Shown here piece after piece: positions 52,934 through 61,956 of a stretch of DNA of 64,000 bases. The first letter of the stretch is position 1, and each line of letters opens with the position of its first letter. Below the pieces are notes generated by a model that was not told where the DNA came from, searched no databases, and saw only the letters and a list, made by a program, of their open reading frames with translations. Source of the DNA: Fictibacillus sp. FJAT-27399 (GTDB lineage: Bacteria > Bacillota > Bacilli > Bacillales > Fictibacillaceae). The stretch lies in NCBI RefSeq assembly GCF_001510655.1, contig NZ_LMVC01000002.1, positions 1,214,379 to 1,278,378 on the forward strand, read 5' to 3'. A program made the translations under genes and the position numbers.

Positions 52934-53596
52934 ATGAAGAAACAATATGCAGTAATCGGACTCGGAAGGTTTGGATCACATTTAGCAAGAGCACTCTATG
53001 AGGAAGACAACGAGGTTATTGGTATTGATATTAACGAAGATAAGGTGGAAGATCTACAGAATGGCCTGAGTCAGGCATTTATCGCTGACAGTACAGATGA
53101 GGACAGTATGAAAGGCCTTGGTGTCCGAAACTTTGATGTTGTAATCGTTGCAATCGGGGATGACATGGAAGCCAGTATTTTAACTGTCGTCCTGTTAAAA
53201 GAATTAGGAGTTCACTATATTGTCGCCAAAGCACTCAGTAAACGCCATGGGCTGGTACTGACCAAAATCGGCGCAGATCAGGTGGTTTTCCCTGAACGTG
53301 ATATGGGGCTTCGTCTCGCTCAAAACCTGATGCATCCGAACATCATCGATCATCTCAAATTATCGGACGATTACAGTATAGAAGAAATTAAGATTCCTTC
53401 AGACTTGGTCGGACAAACCATACAAGCCCTCGACATCAGAGCCAGATACCAGCTGAACGTCATTGCAATCCGGCATACGGACGAAGAGGTTACGGTTGCT
53501 CCTGGTCCGGATTATTCTTTGAAAACCGGCGATCTTCTCGTCATTATTGGAAAAAACAAAGACTTAAAGGAGTTATCTAAAAAGCTGGAAGAATGA
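52934..53596 (+). CDS. Ktr potassium transporter, RCK gating subunit (KtrA/KtrC)
   Basis: Cytosolic octameric gating ring of 220 residues. RCK_N domain with the nucleotide loop AVIGLGRFGSHLARAL, VIGIDINEDKV and FIADSTDEDSMKGLG (ATP/ADP binding); RCK_C domain from about 135 (IEEIKIPSDLVGQTIQALDI, then APGPDYSLKTGDLLVIIG), where c-di-AMP binds in relatives. ATG 52934 gives the family N-terminus MKKQYAVIG; AAGGAG at 52916 is 12 bases off, and ATG 52913 overlaps it. Confidence 0.92.
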   Translation: MKKQYAVIGLGRFGSHLARALYEEDNEVIGIDINEDKVEDLQNGLSQAFIADSTDEDSMKGLGVRNFDVVIVAIGDDMEASILTVVLLKELGVHYIVAKALSKRHGLVLTKIGADQVVFPERDMGLRLAQNLMHPNIIDHLKLSDDYSIEEIKIPSDLVGQTIQALDIRARYQLNVIAIRHTDEEVTVAPGPDYSLKTGDLLVIIGKNKDLKELSKKLEE

Positions 53597-53599
53597 CAG

Positions 53600-53628
53600 A
53601 AGCCGTCGAGATTTAGGGACGGCTTTTG
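53600..53628 (+). terminator. intrinsic terminator after ktr operon
   Basis: AAGCCGTC/GACGGCTT (53600-53607, 53618-53625) and T. Confidence 0.8.
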
Positions 53629-53646
53629 TCTGGTTATTCCGTATTG

Positions 53647-55374
53647 CTAAGAAAGCTTTCTCTTCTCCTCCATCAGCCGCTTAAACTCCTGATCCAGCCT
53701 CGTGTATTCCTTATCACCAGGAGACAGGAGGCTAAGCTCTCCCAAAACAGCACTGATTCGGTTCTCAATAATCATCCTTTTTTCAAGAAGATCCGTTTTT
53801 TTATGATTTTGCGGCTGTACCGGTTTTTGTTTGGCTTCAGCAAACTCTTTAAAGCCCTTTTGCGTTTTTCTTATGTTTCCATCTTCAAAAACCAGCAGCT
53901 TTTCACACGTTTTTTCCAGGAAATAGCGGTCATGGGAAACGATAAGCAGTGTACCGCTGAACGACAGCAATGCTTCCTCAAGCTGTTCCCTGCTTGCCAG
54001 ATCAAGGTGATTCGTCGGCTCATCCAGAATCAGAAGATCATGTTTCTGCATGATGAGCAAGGCGAGCTTCACCCTCATCCGTTCACCAAGACTCAATTGA
54101 TGAATCTGCTTCTTCAGCATTCTTTCATCAAACCCCATATTGGCGAGCAGTGTCCGGGCCGTAGAGGCTTCTGACCGGACTTCAAAAACATCGTGTATCA
54201 AGTTTACTACCGTTTGTTCCGATGGGAGGTCTGTAACATCCTGTGTCAGATAGGCCATTTTTGCGCTTGAACTGATCCAAAGCTCACCCGAATCGACGGT
54301 CTCCCTACCTGTCAGCATTTTAAGGAGCGTCGTCTTGCCGCACCCGTTCGGACCTGTCAATCCCAGTCTTTCACCTCGTTTAATATAAAACGAGCTTTTC
54401 TGAAAGAGCGGTCGAGAACTAAAAGATTTGGAGATTTCCTTCGCATCCACCAGCCGCTTTCCCCGTTTCTCCGGATTGTCCCAGCCAAACTGTATTTTTG
54501 TTTCCTCCTTTGGCTTTTCCACACCTTCCAATTCAATCTTTTTCAGGCGTTTGATCCGGGAACTGATCTGTTTATCCATGCTCTTTGCTTTGCTTCTGTA
54601 AAATTCTTTTGTGCCGCGCATATCTGCCATCTTACCGACTTTTCCTGCTTCTCTATGTGCTTTCGACGACCAGTTGTCCAGCCTTTCAATCTCAGACTGT
54701 ATTTTTTGCTCGTACTTTTTCTGTGTTTCATACTGATTCAGCTGTGCATGGTGCCTTCTCTCCTTCTCTTCCCGATAAAATGAATAATTCCCCGGAAAAT
54801 CAACAGACTTGCCATCATCCAGTTCAATGATTCGATTCACGGTTTGATCAAGAAAATACCGGTCATGCGAGATGATCAGTGTGGTACCTATAAATGATCT
54901 CAGCTCCTGAATCAGCCATTCGACTCCTTTAAAATCAAGGTGGTTGGTCGGCTCATCCAGTATAAGAAGGTCGGGCCTTGTTGACCAGATATGTGCGATA
55001 GCCAGCTTCGTCCTCTCCCCTCCGCTTAATCCTGAGAAACGGCTCTCATCCCAATTCTGTACTTTCTTTAAACCGAGACGGCTGGTCATCTGCAGAAAAT
55101 CCTCTTCTTCACTCTGCATATGCGAAAAAGTATTAGTCGTATAGGAGGTGGACTGCTGAAGATAACCGATCTTCAGTGGATTTTTATGTTTAACGATAGA
55201 ACCTTTACCGGGCTGAAGTGTTCCGAAAATCAGGTTAGCCAAAGTTGTCTTTCCCGCTCCATTAACACCAACCAAACCTATCCTTTCATTACAGTCTATA
55301 TTCAAAGAAACCTCTTTTAAAATCAGGCGCTCGCCAAATTCTTTACTTAATTCGTGACAGCTTAATAGAGTCAT
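53647..55374 (-). CDS. ABC-F family ribosome-associated ATPase (ExpZ/Vga-like)
   Basis: Two fused ABC ATPase domains without membrane part, 575 residues. Domain 1: GVNGAGKTT, LSGGERTKLAIA, LDEPTNHLD; linker of about 80 residues rich in Arg/Lys (SKAHREAGKVGKMADMRGTK), the part that reaches the peptidyl-transferase centre; domain 2: GPNGCGKTT, LSLGERMRVKLALL, LDEPTNHLD; C-terminal coiled coil. The long basic linker and tail resemble antibiotic-resistance ABC-F proteins of bacilli. ATG 55374 chosen after GGTGAT. An upstream terminator (55436-55461) suggests attenuation. Drug spectrum unknown. Confidence 0.87.
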   Translation of the reverse strand: MTLLSCHELSKEFGERLILKEVSLNIDCNERIGLVGVNGAGKTTLANLIFGTLQPGKGSIVKHKNPLKIGYLQQSTSYTTNTFSHMQSEEEDFLQMTSRLGLKKVQNWDESRFSGLSGGERTKLAIAHIWSTRPDLLILDEPTNHLDFKGVEWLIQELRSFIGTTLIISHDRYFLDQTVNRIIELDDGKSVDFPGNYSFYREEKERRHHAQLNQYETQKKYEQKIQSEIERLDNWSSKAHREAGKVGKMADMRGTKEFYRSKAKSMDKQISSRIKRLKKIELEGVEKPKEETKIQFGWDNPEKRGKRLVDAKEISKSFSSRPLFQKSSFYIKRGERLGLTGPNGCGKTTLLKMLTGRETVDSGELWISSSAKMAYLTQDVTDLPSEQTVVNLIHDVFEVRSEASTARTLLANMGFDERMLKKQIHQLSLGERMRVKLALLIMQKHDLLILDEPTNHLDLASREQLEEALLSFSGTLLIVSHDRYFLEKTCEKLLVFEDGNIRKTQKGFKEFAEAKQKPVQPQNHKKTDLLEKRMIIENRISAVLGELSLLSPGDKEYTRLDQEFKRLMEEKRKLS

Positions 55375-55435
55375 CAAAAATCACCGCTTTGCGTTTCGTT
55401 CAAAGGCAATAGGGACTCATGATATCTGAAGACGA

Positions 55436-55461
55436 AAAAAAACCGCATTCCTGCGGTTTTT
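55436..55461 (-). terminator. terminator in the ABC-F leader
   Basis: Minus strand AAAAACCGCA/TGCGGTTTTT hairpin with a U run of eight, 62 bases before the ABC-F start codon. Confidence 0.8.
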
Positions 55462-55492
55462 GGGTAAGCGAAAAAAGATACGAAAAAACACC

Positions 55493-55679
55493 TCAAAGTG
55501 CATTGACCGTTAGACCAGCTTCAGCACACTGATACATTGAATTTAACCGTTGAGGGTCTCCTATAGACATACGTATCCCATCCCGCTCCAAAGCCGCAGA
55601 GCATCACTTGCCGTGCAATCAGATTTCATGATCGACAAGGGGATCAGTTCCACATAATGTCTAATTGGATACCTCCTTC
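55493..55679 (-). pseudogene. degenerate small gene or ABC-F leader
   Basis: On the minus strand AAGGAGG (55672-55678) is followed by protein-like stretches in changing frames: IQLDIMW, then IMKSDCTASDALR, then ALERDGIRMSIGDPQRLNSM and YQCAEAGLTVNAL to a TGA at 55493. An extended -10 promoter (TGTTATACT with TTGCAC upstream, about 55690-55722) precedes and the terminator above follows. It is either a gene broken by two or three frameshifts or a regulatory leader with short peptides. Family not recognised. Confidence 0.45.
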
Positions 55680-55750
55680 ACATTGTTGGTATTAGTATAA
55701 CACGATTATGGTAAAATTGTGCAACCCATTCTGTCAGAGAGAAGTAAGCC

Positions 55751-56821
55751 TTAAAGAAACAGCATTCCCACCATTCCACTAAACACACCTAAAACGACGA
55801 CCGATAAGGTGACAAACGACAGAACACGTTTGGGATAGGATCTCGAAACGATGAGTAAGGACGGCAAGCTTAGCGCCGGCAGTGTAATGAGCAAGGCAGC
55901 CGCAGGTCCTGCACCAAGACCTACGAGCATAAACGTCTGGATAATTGGAATTTCGGCAGCAGTCGGAATAACGAACAGCATGCCGGCAAGAGCAAATCCG
56001 ATAACAGCAAACAAGCTGTTGGACGCTGTTTCACTTAGCTGCGGAAACAGCCAGACACGTGCTGCACCAAGTAAAAGCACCGAAAAAATGTAAGCTGGTC
56101 CAATATGGAGCAGCATGGTGCCCAGGCTCTTCATCCATCTGATGAAAAACGGTCCTTCCTCTTCCTCAAAGTTCTTGCTTTCGGGCACTTTCTCCATATC
56201 TACCGGCTCAGCGTTTTTGGCAAAACGATTGGCAAAGTAACTGACACCAAACACGAGTATTATTCCAAAGAATAATCGCAGTACCGTAAATTTCCATGAT
56301 AATACAAATGTCATAAAAATCAGGGTTGCCGGGTTAATGGTCGGATTACCTAGCCAAAAAGCAAGGCTTGCTCCAATCGACACTTTCTTCTTGCGCATCC
56401 CCACGGCCATGGGCGCCGCACAGCAAGTACACATCATGCCTGGAATGGACGCCAATCCTCCTGCTGCTGTACTGCCAAACGATGTTTTTCCAAGCACTTT
56501 AAGCAGCCATCGTGACGGAAGCAGCACTTGAATCAACGAACCGAGTAAGACCCCCAGTAATGCAGCTTTCCATACAGACTGAAAATAAACTTTTGCATAG
56601 TCCCAAGCAGTTACCCATGGTGACGCCGAAGCTGCTTGATCACCAAGGATCGATGGACCGATAGAATGAGTAGCTGAAACTGAGATCACCTTTTGAAAAT
56701 ACGGCCACCATTTTACATACAGCAAACCAGCCGCAGCAACCGCCATGAATATAACAATGACCCAGATTGCCTCTTTGCTGGTGGATTTTCCATTTTGAAC
56801 ACTATGATTGATTTGAGACAT
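55751..56821 (-). CDS. permease of the ArsP/YraQ (DUF318) family
   Basis: Membrane protein of 356 residues with about eight to ten helices. The MMCTCCAAPMAVGMRKK segment carries the CTCC motif of this family, followed by GASLAFWLGNPTINPATL; a second similar loop VIPTAAEIPIIQTF is in the C-terminal half. Some members export organoarsenicals or metal-thiol compounds; substrate here unknown, and no ars regulator is adjacent. ATG 56821 after GGGGTGGGG. Confidence 0.75.
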   Translation of the reverse strand: MSQINHSVQNGKSTSKEAIWVIVIFMAVAAAGLLYVKWWPYFQKVISVSATHSIGPSILGDQAASASPWVTAWDYAKVYFQSVWKAALLGVLLGSLIQVLLPSRWLLKVLGKTSFGSTAAGGLASIPGMMCTCCAAPMAVGMRKKKVSIGASLAFWLGNPTINPATLIFMTFVLSWKFTVLRLFFGIILVFGVSYFANRFAKNAEPVDMEKVPESKNFEEEEGPFFIRWMKSLGTMLLHIGPAYIFSVLLLGAARVWLFPQLSETASNSLFAVIGFALAGMLFVIPTAAEIPIIQTFMLVGLGAGPAAALLITLPALSLPSLLIVSRSYPKRVLSFVTLSVVVLGVFSGMVGMLFL

Positions 56822-56992
56822 ATATACCCCACCCCAGTTTTTTTTCCGACCTTAAGATTGGATAGTAAATTATATCACAGTTCCTGCAAAAACATATTTT
56901 TAAGCTTTCCAAAATTCGGCTAAAATGAAATTAGAGAAGAAGTATTTTATAATAGGATATAGACGTGCAGTACAGAAGGGCGGAAAAAACCA

Positions 56993-58045
56993 GTGTTTCA
57001 GGATATTGCCATTGAAAAGCTTATGTCATCCTACAATAAAAAAGAGATTACACTCATTGATGTACGGTCACCCTCCGAATTTAAGGATTCTACGATTCCG
57101 GGAAGTTTGAACATCCCTCTTTTTAATGATGAAGAACGTGCTGAAGTTGGGACTCTATATAAACAGCAAAGTGTTGAAGCCGCTAAGGAACGAGGACTCG
57201 AGATTGTTTCTGCCAAGCTTCCTGCTTTTATTAAAGAATTCTCGAAGATCGCTGGACCCAAAGCTGTTTTTTGCTGGAGAGGAGGAATGCGCAGCAGAAC
57301 GACTGCGACCGTGCTTGATCTCATGGGAATTCGTGCTTACCGGCTGCAGGGCGGTTTCCGTGTGTACCGGCAGTGGATTATAAAAAACCTAGAGGAGATG
57401 GAGTTTGCTCCCAAAGCCTGCGTTCTCCATGGAAATACCGGCACCGGTAAAACATTAATCCTTCAAGAGCTTGCCAAGCAAGGATTTCCCGTTCTTGATC
57501 TTGAGCAATTGGCCGGTCACCGCGGTTCCATTTTTGGAGAAATCGGTCTTCAGCCAAACAACCAGAAAATGTTTGAATCTCTCCTTTTTCATCATTTGTT
57601 TGCACTGAAAGATACACCTTTTGTTCTGATGGAGGCTGAGAGCAAACGAATCGGAAAAGTCGTGCTTCCGGGTTTTGTAACGGATAAAAAGCAGCAAGGT
57701 CTCCATATTTTCCTGGACATGCCGATTGAGGAACGGGTCAATCATATCCTTGAAGACTATCTTCCGTGGGAGCATCACGAGGAATGTCTTGCCGCATTTC
57801 AAAAGATCAAACGACGCATTCATACACCAATAGCTGCTCAGATTGAACATGATCTGAGTGAAGGAAACTATCATTCAGCAGTCCGCCTGCTGCTTGAGCA
57901 CTATTATGATCCACGTTACGAGCATCATGATGTCGAATATCCAGAAGACCAGCGAATTACTTTAAAAGTTAATAATATTGCAGAAGCCATTGACCAAATT
58001 AAAGAAATTCTTCAAAAAAGAAAGCCGGCACATCAAGTTCTGTGA
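56993..58045 (+). CDS. mnmH: tRNA 2-selenouridine/geranyl-2-thiouridine synthase
   Basis: Replaces sulfur by selenium (through a geranylated intermediate) in the wobble uridine of tRNA-Lys, -Glu and -Gln. 350 residues: rhodanese domain with LIDVRSPSEF and the catalytic Cys in AVFCWRGGMRSR, then a P-loop domain (LHGNTGTGKTLILQELA) and EAESKRIGKVVLP. GTG start at 56993 with AAGGGCGG upstream. No selD (selenophosphate synthase) is in the window. Confidence 0.92.
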   Translation: MFQDIAIEKLMSSYNKKEITLIDVRSPSEFKDSTIPGSLNIPLFNDEERAEVGTLYKQQSVEAAKERGLEIVSAKLPAFIKEFSKIAGPKAVFCWRGGMRSRTTATVLDLMGIRAYRLQGGFRVYRQWIIKNLEEMEFAPKACVLHGNTGTGKTLILQELAKQGFPVLDLEQLAGHRGSIFGEIGLQPNNQKMFESLLFHHLFALKDTPFVLMEAESKRIGKVVLPGFVTDKKQQGLHIFLDMPIEERVNHILEDYLPWEHHEECLAAFQKIKRRIHTPIAAQIEHDLSEGNYHSAVRLLLEHYYDPRYEHHDVEYPEDQRITLKVNNIAEAIDQIKEILQKRKPAHQVL

Positions 58046-58077
58046 GTTTTCACAGCCCTTGCCGGCTTTTTAGTTTT
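58021..58077 (+). terminator. terminator overlapping the mnmH end
   Basis: AAAGCCGGC/GCCGGCTTT outer stem with inner CTGTG/CACAG, then T; the stop codon lies inside. Confidence 0.75.
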
Positions 58078-58167
58078 TTTGATCCAATTTTGTCGGTGTA
58101 TGAGAAGGCAAAGTTCATTTATTATCGAATTGAATACCTTCGACAAAACCTCTATATGTCCACCCAC

Positions 58168-58566
58168 TTATTTATCAGCAAGGATCTTTCTCACCAGCTC
58201 TTTCGGTTTCACATCCAACTTCGGCAATTCATCAAGAGGCACCCAAATCGGTTCATAGCTCCCCCGCCCGCTACTGTAAAACTCCTCCCCTTCACCGCTT
58301 CCGAAAACACCGCTGACAATCTCAGAAAAAAAGAAATACTGGGGCCCATTGAACTCAACTTGTGCTATGCATTTGCCTGCCGTGATGACAATACCCAGCT
58401 CTTCCCAAGCCTCTCTTACAACAGCTTCTTCCGGTGTTTCTCCGTCCTCTGTACCCCCTCCAGGAAACACATAATACACTTCATCATCTTTTATTCTTTT
58501 AATCAAAGCCACTCGGCCTTCTTCCATTAAAACAGCTGAACCCCTCGTTCTCCTTATTACTGTCAT
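58168..58566 (-). CDS. Nudix hydrolase
   Basis: 132 residues with a complete Nudix box: GGGTEDGETPEEAVVREAWE followed by ELGI, that is GX5EX7REUXEEXGU. Cleaves nucleoside diphosphate derivatives with a divalent metal; substrate not evident. ATG 58566 on the minus strand; terminator shared with the convergent mnmH gene. Confidence 0.88.
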   Translation of the reverse strand: MTVIRRTRGSAVLMEEGRVALIKRIKDDEVYYVFPGGGTEDGETPEEAVVREAWEELGIVITAGKCIAQVEFNGPQYFFFSEIVSGVFGSGEGEEFYSSGRGSYEPIWVPLDELPKLDVKPKELVRKILADK

Positions 58567-58743
58567 CGCAGGTTTCCTATCTTTTTGTTTTTTTTCTAAC
58601 CTATTTCATTCTCCATCTTCCTCTTATTTCCTTTGAAAGAAGGAGAATCCACCCTATAAGTCTAATAAATTCAATAATCATATTATGGGACCTATAATAC
58701 ACATAAGAGAATAAAGATATTTCATGCAGAAGGAGTTACTTAT

Positions 58744-60531
58744 ATGACCACATACCAATCAAGAAATGACGTTCCAGAACAAGAGAAATGGAACCTGACC
58801 GATATTTATCCTTCACTGGCTGAATGGGAAAAAGATTATGAACAGGTGAAGGTAATGGCTGAAGAATTAAAGGCGTTTGATGGAAACATTGATTCAGGTA
58901 AGTCACTGCTTGAATATCTCACTAAACAAGAAGAGCTCTCCTACACCTTCAATCTCGTTTATGTTTATGCCATGCTGAATGTGGACGTGGATACTCGAAA
59001 CTCAGATTCTCAATCCTTATTGGATCGTGCGAAGCATGCCGGAGTGAAAATCAGCTCTGCCACTTCATTCTTTATGCCTTTCCTGTTAAGTTTGGACGAA
59101 GCACAGCTGAAGGAATATATCGCAGAGGATGAAGGGCTGAACTACTTTGAAGAAGATCTGTTTGATTCCTTTCGCTACAAGTCCCATGTCCTGAGTAAAG
59201 AACAGGAGAAGATTGTTTCCCGCCTGGGTGAAGCGCTCTCCTCTCCAAGCGGCACATTCAGCATGATTAATAATGCGGATATTAAGTTCGGCGAAGTCAC
59301 TGATAAAGATGGTAAAAAGGTAGAAATGACCCGCGGCATGTATTCAAAATTGATTGAGGATGAAGACCGTGAAGTAAGAAAAGAAGCATACAAAGCTTAT
59401 TATGAACCCTACGTGGCATTAAAAAATACGATTGCTTCCACCCTTTCATCAGCGGTTAAAAACAATGTCTCGCTTGCTGAAATCCGCAACTATCCTTCTG
59501 CTCTTGAAAAAGGTTTATTTGGTGATAACGTACCGAAAGAAGTCTATGAAAATCTCATAGCCACCACAAAAGAAAACATTAAGTCCATGCATCGGTACAC
59601 AGAAATCAGAAAAGAGAAACTGGGACTTGATGAGCTGCGCCAATACGATCTTAGCGCTCCCCTTGTAAAAGGAGTTAAGCTGGACATTCCCTATGAAGAA
59701 GCCTATGAAACGATGGTTAAAGCACTCGCTCCGCTTGGCGAGGATTATGTTGAACGATTGAAAGAGTTTAAAAATGCACGTTATATCGACGTTAGGGAAA
59801 CACGCGGAAAACGTTCTGGAGCTTATAATCTTGGGTTGTACGGCGTTCATCCTTTCGTGCTTCTGAACCATCAGGATGATCTAGACAGCCTCTTTACGCT
59901 GGCCCACGAAATGGGACATGCGATGCACAGCCATTATTCCAATAAGCAGCAGCCAAAAATCACAGCCGGCTACAGCATTTTTGTCGCAGAGGTTGCTTCT
60001 ACCGTTAACGAAGTACTTCTGATCAATTACCTGCTGAACAAGGAAACCAACAAAGATATTAAAAAACATTTGCTGAATCATTTTATCGATCAGTTCAAAG
60101 GAACATTGTTTACGCAAGTGATGTTTGCCGAGTTTGAGATGAAAACCCACGCACTCGCAGAAGGAGGCCAGCCGCTGAATGCTGAGGTTTTCAACCAAAT
60201 CTATGAAAATCTGTTTAGAGAATACAACAGCGATACTGTGGTATTTGATGAAGAAGTGAAATACGGCTGGTCCAGAATCCCTCATTTCTACCGTCCATTT
60301 TATGTTTACAAATATGCTACAGGGTTTGCGTCAGCTATCCACCTCGCTACAAAAATCTTAGACGGCGACCAACAGACTCTTGACTCCTACTTGGATTTCT
60401 TAAAAAGCGGAAGCTCTGATTATCCGCTCGATCTTTTGAAAAAGACAGGTGTCGACTTAACAACCCCAGAGCCGATCGTCAATGCGCTGAAACGGTTTGA
60501 GGAACTGGTAGAGGAATTTGCACAATTATAA
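58744..60531 (+). CDS. pepF: oligoendopeptidase F (M3B)
   Basis: Cytosolic zinc endopeptidase acting on peptides of about 7-17 residues. 595 residues. Zinc site HEMGHAMHSHYS with Glu downstream in IFVAEVASTVNE, and the C-terminal GWSRIPHFYRPFYVYKYATG region. ATG 58744 with GAAGGAG upstream. Single-gene unit. Confidence 0.94.
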   Translation: MTTYQSRNDVPEQEKWNLTDIYPSLAEWEKDYEQVKVMAEELKAFDGNIDSGKSLLEYLTKQEELSYTFNLVYVYAMLNVDVDTRNSDSQSLLDRAKHAGVKISSATSFFMPFLLSLDEAQLKEYIAEDEGLNYFEEDLFDSFRYKSHVLSKEQEKIVSRLGEALSSPSGTFSMINNADIKFGEVTDKDGKKVEMTRGMYSKLIEDEDREVRKEAYKAYYEPYVALKNTIASTLSSAVKNNVSLAEIRNYPSALEKGLFGDNVPKEVYENLIATTKENIKSMHRYTEIRKEKLGLDELRQYDLSAPLVKGVKLDIPYEEAYETMVKALAPLGEDYVERLKEFKNARYIDVRETRGKRSGAYNLGLYGVHPFVLLNHQDDLDSLFTLAHEMGHAMHSHYSNKQQPKITAGYSIFVAEVASTVNEVLLINYLLNKETNKDIKKHLLNHFIDQFKGTLFTQVMFAEFEMKTHALAEGGQPLNAEVFNQIYENLFREYNSDTVVFDEEVKYGWSRIPHFYRPFYVYKYATGFASAIHLATKILDGDQQTLDSYLDFLKSGSSDYPLDLLKKTGVDLTTPEPIVNALKRFEELVEEFAQL

Positions 60532-60537
60532 GAATTC

Positions 60538-60573
60538 AAAAGATGACCCTTTAGTTTAAGGGTCATCTTTTTC
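60538..60573 (+). terminator. pepF terminator
   Basis: AAAAGATGACCCTT/AAGGGTCATCTTTT hairpin and T. Confidence 0.85.
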
Positions 60574-60579
60574 ATTCCT

Positions 60580-60612
60580 AATGTCAACTTAATTTTATTT
60601 TTGGTTGACATT
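60580..60612 (+). promoter_or_regulatory. BirA operator
   Basis: AATGTCAAC (60580-60588) and GTTGACATT (60604-60612) are perfect 9-base inverted repeats with a 15-base spacer, the geometry of Firmicutes biotin operators. TTGACA within the right arm may be the -35. It controls bioY-bioD-bioA by biotin level. Confidence 0.88.
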
Positions 60613-60670
60613 TAATTTATTAATCAGGCAAACTTGTACTAGGCTTTTAATATTGAAGGAGGTGATCATC

Positions 60671-61255
60671 ATGAACGCCAGAAGCATATCGTATGTAGCT
60701 TTATTTGCTGCCATGACCGCAATTGGTGCATTTATTAAGGTTCCCATCCCGTATATCCCCTTTACCCTGCAGATTCTATCGGTCTATCTTGCCGGTGCCC
60801 TGCTCGGTCCGCGACTGGGCCTGATCAGCCAGCTTTGCTATGTTTTGATCGGCCTCATCGGAATTCCTGTTTTTGCTGATGGCGGGGGGTTCAGCTATGT
60901 ATTTAAACCGACTTTTGGCTATCTAATCGGCTATGTCATCGCTGCCTTTGTCAACGGCTGGATTATCCACCGCTTTCAGCTTGAAAAAGTTAAATCTGTG
61001 TTTGCTGCTAATTTAGCCTCACTGCTAACTGTCTATTTTTTCGGCTGTGCTTGGCTTTATGCCGCCATGAACTGGTTTGTGAATACGCCATTTACGCTAA
61101 GCCAAACGTTTCTTTACGGCTTTTTGCTGCCTGTTCCCGGAGACTTGCTTCTCTGTTTTTTATGTGCGGTATTTATCGTGCAGACCCGTCCCCGTATGGC
61201 ACGATTCATCAACAGAAAGGAGAATGAAAGAACATGGGCCAAGCCTACTTTATAA
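60671..61255 (+). CDS. bioY: biotin transporter BioY
   Basis: S-component of the ECF biotin importer, 194 residues, six membrane helices. Seen: VPIPYIPFTLQILSVYLAG, LGPRLGLISQLCYVLIGLIG, PVFADGGGFSYVFKPTFGYL. ATG 60671 after a full AAGGAGGTGATCA ribosome site. Overlaps bioD by 22 bases. Confidence 0.95.
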   Translation: MNARSISYVALFAAMTAIGAFIKVPIPYIPFTLQILSVYLAGALLGPRLGLISQLCYVLIGLIGIPVFADGGGFSYVFKPTFGYLIGYVIAAFVNGWIIHRFQLEKVKSVFAANLASLLTVYFFGCAWLYAAMNWFVNTPFTLSQTFLYGFLLPVPGDLLLCFLCAVFIVQTRPRMARFINRKENERTWAKPTL

Positions 61256-61956
61256 CCGGCACCGGAACCGAAATCGGTAAAACGGTGGCCACCAGCCTGC
61301 TGTACCTATCCCTCACTTCCTTGGGAAAAAGCGTAACGATATTCAAACCGTTTCAGACCGGCCTTGATCGTGAAAATCATACATATCCTGATATCTCCTG
61401 GTATGAGGAACAGCTCGGTGTTAAAGATTGCGGCATGTATATGCTGGAGCCGGAAACCTCTCCCCACCTCGCGATTAAATTGACAGGCAGAAAGGTTGAC
61501 GAACAGCGCGTCATTGATCGAATTCACGCACTTAAAGAAGAATACGAGATTGTCCTTGTTGAGGGTGCCGGCGGGATTGCCGTCCCTCTCATTGAACAGG
61601 ATACGCATTTTTATATGACAGCTGATCTTATTAAAGATTGTGGACTGCCTGTCATTTTCGTTTCAAACAGCGGACTTGGATCCATCCATCATGTTCTTAC
61701 CACACAGTTCTATACAGCCTTGCAGAACATTGATATCAAAACCATCCTTTTTAATTTCTTTCAACATGACAATATAATCCACAGAGATAATGTTGAAACG
61801 ATAACAAAACTGACCGGTCTGGAGCCGCTTGTGCGCATCCCAGCTTTTAAGAATGTAAAAGAGGATCTGCCTGCTTACATTGCATCACTTTTGAAAGACC
61901 AACACTATTTACAGCTACTGAATGAGGTGTTTTTCAATGAGTACTCCATACACTGA
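61234..61956 (+). CDS. bioD: dethiobiotin synthetase
   Basis: ATP-dependent carboxylase closing the ureido ring of dethiobiotin. 240 residues. P-loop GTGTEIGKTV, KPFQTG with the catalytic Lys, VEGAGGIAVPL, and ILFNFF near the nucleotide base site. Overlaps bioY and bioA, so translation is coupled. Confidence 0.93.
   Translation: MGQAYFITGTGTEIGKTVATSLLYLSLTSLGKSVTIFKPFQTGLDRENHTYPDISWYEEQLGVKDCGMYMLEPETSPHLAIKLTGRKVDEQRVIDRIHALKEEYEIVLVEGAGGIAVPLIEQDTHFYMTADLIKDCGLPVIFVSNSGLGSIHHVLTTQFYTALQNIDIKTILFNFFQHDNIIHRDNVETITKLTGLEPLVRIPAFKNVKEDLPAYIASLLKDQHYLQLLNEVFFNEYSIH

Noticed and set aside
53626-54174. 182-codon ORF on the plus strand
   Set aside because: It is antisense to the ABC-F gene, whose motifs are clear on the other strand.
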